NCBI RefSeq assembly: GCF_052044135.1
Contig: NZ_JBQDYF010000001.1
Span: forward strand, 248,001 to 312,000
Direction: 5' to 3'
From: Salinisphaera sp052044135
Lineage (GTDB): Bacteria; Pseudomonadota; Gammaproteobacteria; Nevskiales; Salinisphaeraceae
DNA: 64,000 bases
Part shown: in pieces, positions 1 to 8,753 of the stretch
Position numbering within the stretch: the first letter of the stretch is position 1
Layout of the letters: each line of letters starts with the position of its first letter
Program-made: the position numbers and the translations under genes
Notes under the pieces: model-generated
Databases searched by the model: none
The model's input: only the letters and a program-made list of their open reading frames with translations
What the model was told of the DNA's origin: nothing

Positions 1-1052
1 TAAGCCAGCTCGCGCCGACGCAACGTATCGAGATCGTCCGGAAACTCCTCGAATATGCCGTGCAGCGCGGCCTGGTAGTCGTCATTGGCGTCGCGCTTGT
101 AGGTTTGGGCGGCGGTCAGCAGCCGATCGTACAACGCACGCCCGTCGGGCGTGAGCGCCACGCCACGTTGCTCGATTTCGCCGAAGCGCGCGGTATGTCG
201 GCCTTCGGTGTCGCCCGCGAAGCGGATCGACTCCTCCAGCGCCTTGAAACTGGTCTGGCGCAGCAGGATGGGCACGTCGCGCCGGGGCGGGCCTTCGATG
301 ACGGCCTTCGGCGTGATGCCGTATTCCGGCATGGCCGCCTGCGCGGCGTCGATATCCAGCGTACGCGGTGTCAGATGATTGATATGCGGGCCGCGGAAAC
401 AGACCACGTCGGCGATGAGCTTGTGTTCCGATGCCAGCGCCTCGTAGGTCGCGTAATCGACCGTGGCGTCTTCGTGCCAACGAAAGGTCTCAATCGCCTC
501 GGCGACGAATGTGTCGGCTTCGGCCTCGGTGAGCCCGCCTTCGGCTTCGAAACGCGCGATCAGTTCGCGTACGCGCGGCGTGAAGATATCGCGCACGGCG
601 AGAATATCGGCGGCGCGTTGGCGTAGATTGTCATCCTCGATCAGATCGAGCCGCAGCAACGACGTGAACAGCCGGAACGGATTGATCGCCAGGGTCTCGG
701 TCTCGATCGGCCGGAACGCCGTCGAATGCACCGGCACCCCGGCCGCCGCCAGGTCGTAGTAGCCGACCGGCGCCATACCCATCACCGCGAACAGGCGGCT
801 CAGCATGCCAAGTTCTTCGGCCGTGCCGACACGAATCGCGCCGTGGCGCTCGACCGACAGCCGAGCCAGATCGTTGGCCGCGGCCATCTGCCGGGCCAGG
901 GCAGGATTATCCGCCAGCGTGCGCTCGTTGATATCGGCCACGAGCTTCAGTAGCGTGCCGTACTGCGGTACCTCGTTCTGGTACATGGTCGACATCGCCG
1001 AAGCGAAACGGTCTCGGATCGAGGCCGCGGATACGAACGAATGAGCGGGCAT
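1..1052 (-). CDS. hglS: 2-oxoadipate dioxygenase/decarboxylase, DUF1338 (YdcJ/HglS family), 3' end outside window
   Basis: Open reading frame of about 350 codons running off the left edge without a stop. It begins MPAHSFVSAASIRDRF and contains MSTMYQNEVPQYGTLL near the N-terminus, the hallmark opening of E. coli YdcJ-type DUF1338 proteins. Family members are about 450 aa, so roughly 100 residues are missing from the window. The family was shown in Pseudomonas (HglS) to convert 2-oxoadipate to D-2-hydroxyglutarate in lysine catabolism, using an Fe(II) site with a VOC-like fold. The segment FRGPHINHLTPRTLDID holds a candidate metal His (HINH). A GGAG lies 7 nt before the ATG. Identification is from motif memory; function is transferred from the family. 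Confidence 0.85.
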   Translation of the reverse strand, partial: MPAHSFVSAASIRDRFASAMSTMYQNEVPQYGTLLKLVADINERTLADNPALARQMAAANDLARLSVERHGAIRVGTAEELGMLSRLFAVMGMAPVGYYDLAAAGVPVHSTAFRPIETETLAINPFRLFTSLLRLDLIEDDNLRQRAADILAVRDIFTPRVRELIARFEAEGGLTEAEADTFVAEAIETFRWHEDATVDYATYEALASEHKLIADVVCFRGPHINHLTPRTLDIDAAQAAMPEYGITPKAVIEGPPRRDVPILLRQTSFKALEESIRFAGDTEGRHTARFGEIEQRGVALTPDGRALYDRLLTAAQTYKRDANDDYQAALHGIFEEFPDDLDTLRRRELA

Positions 1053-1265
1053 GGAGCACTCCGGGTAAGCCATTGCGCGCCTGGCGCAAAGAGCCAGATC
1101 GTGCGCCTAGTCTGACATTGCCGCGGGGTGAGGCACAGCGCGACCGGCGGTGTTGCTCGTCCTGGCCGGGACACTCACGTACCGGCGGCTCGCGCCTTGC
1201 CAGGCGCGATTCGAGGCGACAATGAGACGTCTGGGCGGCACTTCAATCCTGCGCCCAATTTTGGA

Positions 1266-1613
1266 TCAGTCGCGCCGCCCGCCGAGAAAATCGGTCAGAC
1301 AACGCCCGAGTGACGTCGTGGCGGCCAGCCGGGCGACATAGGCGCCGAGCGCGCCGCGCTCGCCGGCCTGGGTGGCGGCGGCGCGCGTGACCGCCGCCAA
1401 TGTTGCGATCGAGGCGATGAGCAGCACGGCCACCTGAATCCAGATCGAATCGGTCGGCAGTGTCATCCACAGCGCAAAGAGCGTGGCCAGCCAGCAGGTC
1501 AGAAACAGCGGCCGGGGAACGACATCGGCGGCAATGAGCAGATAGCCGGCCCAGCGCGGCAGCCGCTGGCTGCCGCGCTGGGTTCGGGGATCGTTCGGAT
1601 CGCGGTCGGACAT
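1266..1613 (-). CDS. small membrane protein of unknown function
   Basis: A 115-aa protein with two likely membrane segments (about residues 22-52 and 56-78), a polar N-terminus (MSDRDPNDPRTQRG) and an arginine-rich C-terminus (LGRCLTDFLGGRRD). It lies 42 bp downstream of the AGE-family epimerase gene on the same strand and is probably co-transcribed. I do not recognise the family. Codon use is like the neighbours (GC-rich third positions), which supports a real gene. Confidence 0.6.
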   Translation of the reverse strand: MSDRDPNDPRTQRGSQRLPRWAGYLLIAADVVPRPLFLTCWLATLFALWMTLPTDSIWIQVAVLLIASIATLAAVTRAAATQAGERGALGAYVARLAATTSLGRCLTDFLGGRRD

Positions 1614-1655
1614 AAGCCGGTTTCAGCGTTATAAGGGTGAGGTCGTGTGTCCGGT

Positions 1656-2903
1656 TCAGAGCGTATCGACCGCCACGGCCAGGGTCGGCGCGAGCGGCAA
1701 ACGCGGCAGCAGCGTGGCCTGATACGCATGATACAGATCGGCCTTGAGATGACCATCGTCGCGATCGAGGCCGAGTTCGCCGTCCAGTTCCTGCAGCCAA
1801 CTGCCGCGATCGTCGTCGATATACACATCGCGGATGAAATCCCAGAGCCGCCGGTACCAGATCTCGAAACGGGCCTCGCCGGTGCGCGCGCCCAGCGCGG
1901 CGGCAGCGGCGGCGGCCTCGGCGTGGGTCCAGTGACGCCGCCGGCGTGAACAGGCGGCGCCGTCCCAGTCGACGGTGTAGACCATGCCGGGATTGCCGTC
2001 AGCCTCCCAGCCCTCGGCCATGGCCTTGTCGAACAGTTGCGCGGCGTCGTGGGCCAGCCAGTCGGGCGCCTTGGCGCCGAGGCCGGCTTCCAGATGCAGC
2101 AACAGGCGCGCCCATTCACAGCCGTGGCCCGGGGTGGCGCCGAACGGCTTGAAATCATCGTCCGGCTTGTCGGCGTTGAAATCCGCCACGATGCGCCAGT
2201 TCGCATCGAAATGCTCGATCACACGCCAGCCGTTGTCGGCGGCCACGTTGTGAATCAGGCGTGTGACGATCGCCAGCGCGCGCTTGCGCCAGCTGTTGTC
2301 ATCCAGCACGTCGGCCAGTTCCAGGCACATCTCGGTCGCGTGCATGTTGGCATTGGCGCCGCGATAGTCCGCAAGCCCGGTCCAGTCGCGTGCATATGCT
2401 TCCACGTAGGCTTGTTCACCGGCCGACCAGAAGCGGGATTCCAGCACGGCGAGCACATCGTCGAGCAGGGCGCGGGCGCCCTCGATGCCCGCGCGCGTGG
2501 CGCTGGCCGCGCCGAGGGCCACGAAGACATGGATATAGCACTGCTTGGAATCGTCGAAGCCGGGCGTCGGTTCGGCGGCGAACCAGCCGCCGTGTGCGTC
2601 GTCGCGCAGCAGTTCAGCGAGGGCGACCACGCCGTGATGCGCGAGCGTGGACGCACCGGGCACCCCCTGGAGCGTGGCCAGGGCATAGCAATGCGTCATG
2701 CGGGCCGTGATCAATGTGTCGGCCGTATCGGAGGCCAGTTCGCGATTGACGTCGAGCGGCCCGAAGCCGCCGCCGGCCCGGCAGGACGCGCGATAGAACT
2801 CCAGCAGGTCCAGGCCTTCGGCCGCCAGCCAGTGGCGGTGGGTGGCGCGGTCACTCCAGCGGCTGGCACCGGGGGCAGTGTTCGTGTTGCGGTTATCGGC
2901 CAA
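1656..2903 (-). CDS. AGE-family sugar epimerase/isomerase (YihS/mannose isomerase-like)
   Basis: About 415 aa with the (alpha/alpha)6-barrel signature of N-acylglucosamine 2-epimerases and YihS-type aldose-ketose isomerases: RGANANMHATEMCLEL around mid-protein, PGHGCEWARLLLHLE, and DLYHAYQATLLPRLPL at the C-terminus, each carrying one of the histidines that line the active site in YihS. Likely substrate is mannose/fructose or a related hexose; I cannot tell which. The frame is open further upstream to 2981, but the TTG at 2903 has an AGGAGA 5 nt before it and gives the usual family length, so I prefer it. Followed by a small membrane-protein gene. Confidence 0.8.
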   Translation of the reverse strand: MADNRNTNTAPGASRWSDRATHRHWLAAEGLDLLEFYRASCRAGGGFGPLDVNRELASDTADTLITARMTHCYALATLQGVPGASTLAHHGVVALAELLRDDAHGGWFAAEPTPGFDDSKQCYIHVFVALGAASATRAGIEGARALLDDVLAVLESRFWSAGEQAYVEAYARDWTGLADYRGANANMHATEMCLELADVLDDNSWRKRALAIVTRLIHNVAADNGWRVIEHFDANWRIVADFNADKPDDDFKPFGATPGHGCEWARLLLHLEAGLGAKAPDWLAHDAAQLFDKAMAEGWEADGNPGMVYTVDWDGAACSRRRRHWTHAEAAAAAAALGARTGEARFEIWYRRLWDFIRDVYIDDDRGSWLQELDGELGLDRDDGHLKADLYHAYQATLLPRLPLAPTLAVAVDTL

Positions 2904-3114
2904 GTCGCTCTCCTGTATCACAGCGCTAAGGTGCTGGGGTGCACAGTATGGCGCGCCGACCAGTCGTTGACGATCGCGCACCCGCTCGAGAACGATGAAT
3001 CCGACGCGCAGGAACGACGGGGCCGATCCGGCCGGCGATCAAAGGGGCGAATCCTCCAGCGGCTTGGAGCGGCGAGCGTGCTGTGTACGCGGCTGCGAAT
3101 ACGGGCGAACGCAC

Positions 3115-4497
3115 TCAGGCGCCTTCGGTCTGGAACGAGTAGATCGAGCCCAGGCCGAGGAGACGGGTCAGTTCATCCAGCGCGACGCGGGTTTCGTCGA
3201 GCAGGGCGGGGTCGGCGAGGTCGTCCGGGGCCAGCCGGTCGCGATAGTGGCGCTCGACCCATTCGGTCAGCTGTGTGTGGCGCGTCGCATCGAGCATGAC
3301 CGCGGGCGCCATCGCCGCCCGCTCGGCCGCCGACAACACCACCCGCAGGCGCAGGCAGGCCGGGCCGCCGCCGTTGTCCATGCTCTGCTTGACGTCGTAG
3401 GCGCGGTATTCGGCGATCGGGTTGGCCTCATCCGCCACGATGCGATCCAGCTCGGCGGCCACCGCCCGGTTGCGTTGGCATTCGGCCGGCACGATCACGA
3501 CCATCGCGCCGTCGGCGCGGGTCAGTAGTTGGGAATTGAACAAATAGGTCGCCACCGCATCGGCAAGCGACACGGCCTGCCGGCTGACGCGCACCGGGCA
3601 GAGCGTCGCGCCGAGTCGGCCCATCTTCTCGCGCAGTTCGGCCAGCACGCCGGCTTCATCGGCGAAGGCGGTTTCGTGGTAGAGCAGCACGGGCCCGTTG
3701 CCGACCGCGATCACGTCGTTATGGAACACGCCGGCATCAATCGCCTCGGCACTTTGCCGGGCGAATACGCACTGCCCAGCACCCAGCCCGTGCTGGCGCG
3801 CCACGGCCTGGCTGGCTTCCCACGTCTGGCGCGCCGTGAAGCGCTTCGCGCCAGGCTGAGTGGTCTCGCCGCGATCCAGCCCGTCGCGGCCATAGACGAA
3901 CAGATGCACGCCGGGCGCGTCGTAGGTGGTGCACAGGCGGCTGTGGTTGGCCGCGCCTTCGTCGGCAAAGGCCGGCGTGGCGGGCAAGGCCGGGTGATGG
4001 GCGAAGTGCGAGTTGTCGGCGAAGATGGCGGCCAGTGCTGCGGCGGTGGTCGGCGCCTCGATCGCGCGATGAAAGCTGGATTGCAGATTGGCGGCGGTGA
4101 AATGCACGCGGCCATCCGGCGCATCGAACGACGGCGTAATCGTGGCCGCATTGGCGGTCCACATCGCCGCCGCCGAGGAAATCGCGCGCACAATGGCCGG
4201 ATCGGCCGCCTGAGCCGCGGCCAGCATTTGCGACGGGCTGCCGGTGAAACCGAGCCGCGCCAGCATGTCGATCGCCGGGCGCGGCTGCGGCGGCAGCACA
4301 CCCTGGGCAAAGCCCGCATCGTGCAGCGCTTTCATCTTGGCCAGGCCCTGCAGCGCGGCCTCGCGCGGGTTGGACACCAGCCCGCGGTGGCTGGCCGAGG
4401 CGATATTGCCGTGGGCCAGGCCGCTGTAGTTGTGGGTGGGGCCAACCAGGCCGTCGAAATTGACTTCGCGGGTCGCGTCCGGGGCGAATGTGTTCAT
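3115..4497 (-). CDS. astB: N-succinylarginine dihydrolase
   Basis: 460 aa, full family length. Catalyses N2-succinylarginine to N2-succinylornithine plus 2 NH3 and CO2, second step of the arginine succinyltransferase pathway, in the cytoplasm. The N-terminus (REVNFDGLVGPTHNYSGLAHGN) is diagnostic. The catalytic Glu (FADEGAANHSR), His (GVFHNDVIAVGN) and Cys (DNGGGPACLRLRV) are all present. It is the last gene of the cluster, 13 bp after the dapA-like gene, so the two are almost surely co-transcribed. Equivalent to Pseudomonas aruB. Confidence 0.97.
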   Translation of the reverse strand: MNTFAPDATREVNFDGLVGPTHNYSGLAHGNIASASHRGLVSNPREAALQGLAKMKALHDAGFAQGVLPPQPRPAIDMLARLGFTGSPSQMLAAAQAADPAIVRAISSAAAMWTANAATITPSFDAPDGRVHFTAANLQSSFHRAIEAPTTAAALAAIFADNSHFAHHPALPATPAFADEGAANHSRLCTTYDAPGVHLFVYGRDGLDRGETTQPGAKRFTARQTWEASQAVARQHGLGAGQCVFARQSAEAIDAGVFHNDVIAVGNGPVLLYHETAFADEAGVLAELREKMGRLGATLCPVRVSRQAVSLADAVATYLFNSQLLTRADGAMVVIVPAECQRNRAVAAELDRIVADEANPIAEYRAYDVKQSMDNGGGPACLRLRVVLSAAERAAMAPAVMLDATRHTQLTEWVERHYRDRLAPDDLADPALLDETRVALDELTRLLGLGSIYSFQTEGA

Positions 4498-4510
4498 TGC
4501 GGCGTGTCCA

Positions 4511-5404
4511 TCAATATGGATTGAGTGCCTGCAGCGCCGTCTCGACGGCCTGTCGATCGGCGCCGCTCAGGCTCTGGAGCGGAAGCGGCAGGCTGTCTGG
4601 TGCAACGCGACCGAGCACTTCCGCAGCGGTGGCGATCACACGCAGGCTGCCGCCATGGCGCGCGTACAGTGTCCACAGCGGGGCGAGTGCCTCGGAGAGA
4701 CGGCTTGCCTCGGCCGCGTTGCCGTCCAGGGCCGCGCGCGTAATCGCTTGTGCGGTGGCCGGGAACAGGCCGCCGATGACCGAATACCAGGCATCGCAGC
4801 CGCCGTTCAGACCGGCGGCGGCCGAGGCGTCGCCGCTTATTCCGAGGGTCACATCGGGCGGCAGAGCGGAGCGCAGATTCGCGATTCGAGCCCGCACCTG
4901 CTCGGCGCGGCCCGGCACGGCCGGAATCTTGATCGAGCGGACCCGCGGCAGCTCGGCGATCCGCGCGTAAAGCCGATCGCTGAACTCGAAACGCGTCGTG
5001 GTCGGGTTGTCGTAGACACACAGCGGTATCGATATTGATGCCGCGACCGTTCGGTAAAGATCGAACACCTCCGACTCGCGCAGCGGCTGATACGACATCG
5101 GCGGCAACAGCAGACCGTGCGCGCCGGCGGTCTGTGCGTCCTCGGCGCAAGCGAGTACGTCGGCGGTTCGCAGGGCGCCGATGCCGATGATCACGGGAAC
5201 ATCGCCGCTGTGTTCGCAGGCCAGCCGTGCGATCCGCGCGCGCTGGCTGCGCGTCAGGTAGGCATAGTTGCCGGTCGACCCCAGGGCGCCGATGGAGTCG
5301 ACGCCGGCCTGCGCCAGCCGCTTGACCAAGCCGACAAAGGCGCGTTCGTCCAGTTGCTCCGCGCGCATCGGCGTCAGCGGAAAAGCGCTCAGACCGGTGA
5401 ACAT
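4511..5404 (-). CDS. dihydrodipicolinate synthase/N-acetylneuraminate lyase family aldolase
   Basis: 297-aa class I aldolase of the DapA/NanA superfamily. Visible are the GSTGNY turn near residue 43, the tyrosine in VYDNPT, and the Schiff-base lysine in RSIKIPA. The start has a strong AAGGAGG 5 nt upstream. The gene is inserted in the arginine succinyltransferase cluster between aruD and aruB. Paralogues outside lysine synthesis act on many 2-oxo acids, so this need not be true DapA. A role in handling a product of arginine or related amino-acid breakdown is only an inference from its position. Confidence 0.85.
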   Translation of the reverse strand: MFTGLSAFPLTPMRAEQLDERAFVGLVKRLAQAGVDSIGALGSTGNYAYLTRSQRARIARLACEHSGDVPVIIGIGALRTADVLACAEDAQTAGAHGLLLPPMSYQPLRESEVFDLYRTVAASISIPLCVYDNPTTTRFEFSDRLYARIAELPRVRSIKIPAVPGRAEQVRARIANLRSALPPDVTLGISGDASAAAGLNGGCDAWYSVIGGLFPATAQAITRAALDGNAAEASRLSEALAPLWTLYARHGGSLRVIATAAEVLGRVAPDSLPLPLQSLSGADRQAVETALQALNPY

Positions 5405-5528
5405 GCAAGCCTCCTTCGGGAATGGATGGGCGAATCTCCGCTCTGAGAGTGGCGCTCAACGCGGCGCCAAGCGCCGCCCGCGCGTGGCCGATAGCCGAGT
5501 CCTCGTGGCGGCAAGGGGGCCATATCGG

Positions 5529-7028
5529 CTATTGCGCGGCGATACGCGACAGGTTCACGCCGTTCGGCAGCTTCTCCGGCAGCGCGACGGTCTCGGATTC
5601 CATCGAGGCCATCGGCCAGGCGCAGTAGTCGGCGGCGTAGTAGGCGCTCGGGCGATGGTTGCCGGAGTCGCCGATGCCGCCGAAGGGCGCATCGGAGGCC
5701 GCGCCGGTGGTCTGGCGGTTCCAGTTGACGATGCCGGCACGGATGCGCAGACGGAAATCCTCCCACAGTGCCGCGTCGCCGCCGATCAGGCCGGCGGCCA
5801 GGCCATAGGCCGTGTGGTTGGCCTCGGCCACGGCGTCGTCCCAATCTTTGGTGCGGCGAATCGTCAACAGCGGGCCGAAGTGTTCGACGTCGGCGGTCTC
5901 GACGCCGGTGACATCGATCAGTCCGGGCGACAGCAGGCTGGTGCCGGGCTTGAGGATCTTCGTACGCGCCCGCACGACGGCGCCGCGCGCTTCGAGAGCG
6001 TCCTGGGTGGCCACCAGTTTCTCGGCCGCGGCCGGGGTCGCGAGCCCGCCGTAGAAGGGCGGATGGGTCTCGTCCATCGGGTCGCCCACGTGCAGATCGC
6101 CGAGTGCGGTCGTGAGGGCTTCGATCAGCGCATCGCCGGCCTGGCCCTCGGGCACGAGCAGGCGGCGCGCGCAGGTGCAGCGCTGGCCGCCGGAAATATA
6201 GGCCGACTGGATGATGGTCAGCACGGCCGCAGGAATGTCGTAGCCATCCTCGGCTACCACCAGTGGATTGTTGCCACCCAGCTCCAGCGCCAGGATCTTG
6301 TCCACCCGGCCGCCGAACTGCTTGTGCAGCGATTGGCCGGTGGCCGCCGAGCCGGTGAACAACAGGCCGTCGATGCCGTCATGCCCCGCAAGCGCCTGGC
6401 CCACGGCCTTCTCGCCCTGGACCAGATTGATCACGCCTTGCGGCAGGCCGGCGGCCTCCCAGCACTGCAGCGTGAGATCGGCGGTGGCCGGGGTGAGTTC
6501 GCTCGGTTTGAACACGACCGTATTGCCGGCCAGCAGCGCCGGCACGATGTGGCCGTTGGGCAGGTGGCCCGGGAAGTTGTAGGGCCCGAATACGGCCAGC
6601 ACACCGTGCGGACGATGGCGCAGCACCGCCCGGCCGCCCGGGATCGTCTTGGCGCGTTCGCCGGTGCGTTCGTGATACGCGGTCTGCGAGATGCCGATCT
6701 TGCCGATCATGGCGCCGACTTCGGTGCGGGCCTCCCACAGCGGCTTGCCGGTTTCGCGGGCGATGGAGGCCGCCAGGTCTTCCTTGTGGGCTTCGAGCTG
6801 TCGGCCGAAGGCTTCGACGACGGCCACGCGTTCCTCGAACGGACGGCGCGCCCAGGCCGGAAAGGCGCCACGCGCGGCGGCGATGGCCGCGCCGACCTGA
6901 TCGGCGTCGGCGGCGTTGGCCTGCCAGAGCGTGGCGTGCGCGATCGGGTCGGTCTTGTTCAGGGGCATGCCGTTGCCGGGCTGCCAGGCGCCGTTGATGA
7001 ATAGTTGTTGTTTGGCTTGGAGTGGCAT
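5529..7028 (-). CDS. astD: N-succinylglutamate 5-semialdehyde dehydrogenase
   Basis: 499-aa NAD-dependent aldehyde dehydrogenase oxidising succinylglutamate semialdehyde to succinylglutamate, fourth step of the arginine succinyltransferase pathway. Motifs: FGPYNFPGHLPNGHIVPALLAGN (AstD-typical), FTGSAATG cofactor loop, the general-base Glu in LELGGNNP and the nucleophilic Cys in GGQRCTCARR. The ATG has GGAG 5 nt upstream. It is separated from aruG upstream by the 496-bp structured element, so whether it shares the aruCFG transcript depends on read-through of that element. Confidence 0.96.
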   Translation of the reverse strand: MPLQAKQQLFINGAWQPGNGMPLNKTDPIAHATLWQANAADADQVGAAIAAARGAFPAWARRPFEERVAVVEAFGRQLEAHKEDLAASIARETGKPLWEARTEVGAMIGKIGISQTAYHERTGERAKTIPGGRAVLRHRPHGVLAVFGPYNFPGHLPNGHIVPALLAGNTVVFKPSELTPATADLTLQCWEAAGLPQGVINLVQGEKAVGQALAGHDGIDGLLFTGSAATGQSLHKQFGGRVDKILALELGGNNPLVVAEDGYDIPAAVLTIIQSAYISGGQRCTCARRLLVPEGQAGDALIEALTTALGDLHVGDPMDETHPPFYGGLATPAAAEKLVATQDALEARGAVVRARTKILKPGTSLLSPGLIDVTGVETADVEHFGPLLTIRRTKDWDDAVAEANHTAYGLAAGLIGGDAALWEDFRLRIRAGIVNWNRQTTGAASDAPFGGIGDSGNHRPSAYYAADYCAWPMASMESETVALPEKLPNGVNLSRIAAQ

Positions 7029-7125
7029 GGTGGCTCCGGTCGGGTCAGAAGATCATTCGGGTGTACGGCACGACGAGCATTCCGAGTCGGGCGTATTGTG
7101 TCGAGCCACGGGGGTGGCACGGCTT

Positions 7126-7621
7126 GAGTTTCGCACTGCAGTGCGAGTTCCTTCTTTTGCGTGCCCAAAAGAAGGAACCAAGAAAAGGGCACCCGACACG
7201 GCGCCGGCTTGCGCCGGTGCACGCCGATGCTCGCGGCGACGGGATGCGGCCAGAACTCGGGCCGCTTTGGCGGCCCTCAGACAGGCTGGCCGCACCGGCG
7301 CAGTGCGCCGGACACCCGTCGCCGCTGCGCGCCTGCGTCGCCGTGTAACGGGACGGAATACAGGCAAACCCACCCGAAACCGGGAGTAACGGGTTTGTAT
7401 TCCGCCCTTGGGCGCAGCGCCGAGCAGTGGAGGCCGAAAGCGAAAAAGACCGCCGGATGTTTGAGTCGCGCGCAGCGCGGCGAGTTTCCGGCGGTCCGCT
7501 TTCGGCCGGAGCCGCGCAGGGGACCGATGCGAAGCATCGGCGCAAGACAGGGTGTCCTTTCCTTTGGTCACTTTCGTTTGGACAAGCAAACGAAAGTGAC
7601 TCGCGCATCAGCGCGAAACCC
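7126..7621. repeat. 496-bp non-coding element with structured terminal inverted repeats
   Basis: Non-coding stretch between aruG and aruD. Its ends are imperfect inverted repeats of about 70 bp (7126-7194 and 7550-7621). Each arm folds into the same two hairpins. Left arm: palindrome TCGCACTGCAGTGCGA (7131-7146), then a perfect 13-bp stem GTTCCTTCTTTTG (7147-7159 with 7166-7178). Right arm: a perfect 14-bp stem GTCACTTTCGTTTG (7567-7580 with 7587-7600), then TCGCGC/GCGCGA (7601-7616). Base differences between the arms occur in pairs that keep the stems. More hairpins lie inside, for example CCGATGC-GAA-GCATCGG around 7524-7540. No plausible gene lies within. It looks like a non-autonomous mobile or REP-like element of the kind scattered in high-GC gammaproteobacteria. 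Confidence 0.75.
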
Positions 7622-7697
7622 CAGCGCGATCGAAGAGCAGCAGGTTCAAGGTTTGTTGCTTTGGCTATTGGCTGGCCGCGCATGCCCGACAATGCGA

Positions 7698-8753
7698 TCA
7701 ATCGCCCAACACACGCAACCGCGCGCCCTCATCAACGCAAAGCCGGGCCGCTTCCTCGGGATGCACGGCGATGCCGTCTTCTTCCGGCGGCCGGCCGATC
7801 CAGCCGGCCCGGAAATCCGCGCAGGCGCCGGTGGTGGCGGCCAGCGTAACCGGCGAGCCCGGGGTGTCGGCCCGGGCATCGATGCGCACCTCGACTTCAC
7901 GCGAGTGGCGCACGGCGCGCACGTCGTCGAGATAGGCTTCGACAGTCGGGCCGGCGTCGAAGATATCGATATAGCCTTCGAAGCGCAGCCCTTGCGCGTT
8001 GAGCATCGCCAGCGCCGGCTTGGTCTGTTCGTGGACCGCGCCGATGCAGTCGCGGGCGGCCTCGGGCAGCATGGCGGTGCAGATCGGGTAGCGCGGCATC
8101 AGCTCGCCGATGAACGATTTCTGGCCGAGACCGGTCAGCCGGTCGGCGTCGCGGAAATCGATCGGGAAGAAATGCTGACCGAGCGCCTGCCAGAACGGGT
8201 TGACGTCGGCATCGTCGAAGCGCCCGCGCATTTCGGCCAGCACGCGCTCGGGAAAACGCGCGCGATAGGCGGCCATGAACAGCCAGCGCACGCGGGACAA
8301 TAACGTGCCGTTGCGCTGGCCCTTGCTGCGCCAGGCCGGGCGCAGGTACAGCGAGCAAACCTCGGCGTCGCCGGTGTGATCGGACGACAGGAACAGCGTA
8401 TCGATCACGCGGTTCAGATCGAGTTGCTTGGAGGCCTGGGCCAGCCGGCCGACACGATAGTTGTAGAACGGTGCGTCCAGTCCGACGCGGGCCTCGATCG
8501 CGCAGCAGCCGGCGATCCGGTCGGCGACCGGCGTATCGCCAAGGCTGTCGTCTTCGAGGACGAAAAAATACAGATCGGGGTCCGTGGCCAGGCTGGGATC
8601 GTCGGCCGGTTTGTCGAAGGCGGCGCGGGTTTCCGCGATGTGCCGGGCCAGAAAATCGCGATTGTCGGGCAGGGAGGTGAAGCCGGCGCCGGTTTCGATG
8701 GCGATGGCATGCAGGGCGTCGAGATCGCCGGTTTCGATCGGGCGAATCAGCAT
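7698..8753 (-). CDS. aruG: arginine N-succinyltransferase, beta subunit (AruG-like)
   Basis: 351-aa AstA-family protein with a GNAT-like fold. Transfers succinyl from succinyl-CoA to the alpha-amino group of arginine, the committing step of the pathway. It opens MLIRPIETGDLDAL and holds the family blocks SLYLRPAWRSKGQRNGTLLSRVRWLFMAA and NPFWQALGQHFFPIDF. Its ATG overlaps the end of the upstream paralogue by 7 nt, indicating translational coupling of the two subunits, as in the Pseudomonas aruFG pair. Assignment as beta rather than alpha subunit rests on gene order after aruC. Confidence 0.92.
   Translation of the reverse strand: MLIRPIETGDLDALHAIAIETGAGFTSLPDNRDFLARHIAETRAAFDKPADDPSLATDPDLYFFVLEDDSLGDTPVADRIAGCCAIEARVGLDAPFYNYRVGRLAQASKQLDLNRVIDTLFLSSDHTGDAEVCSLYLRPAWRSKGQRNGTLLSRVRWLFMAAYRARFPERVLAEMRGRFDDADVNPFWQALGQHFFPIDFRDADRLTGLGQKSFIGELMPRYPICTAMLPEAARDCIGAVHEQTKPALAMLNAQGLRFEGYIDIFDAGPTVEAYLDDVRAVRHSREVEVRIDARADTPGSPVTLAATTGACADFRAGWIGRPPEEDGIAVHPEEAARLCVDEGARLRVLGD

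Noticed and set aside
5268..7004. 578-codon plus-strand open frame
   Set aside because: Antisense shadow of the aldolase and astD; composition (Gly, Arg, Gln rich) shows no domain.
7126..7621. Protein-coding gene within the intergenic element
   Set aside because: Several open frames cross it, but all run through the perfect hairpins and none shows a domain or ribosome site.
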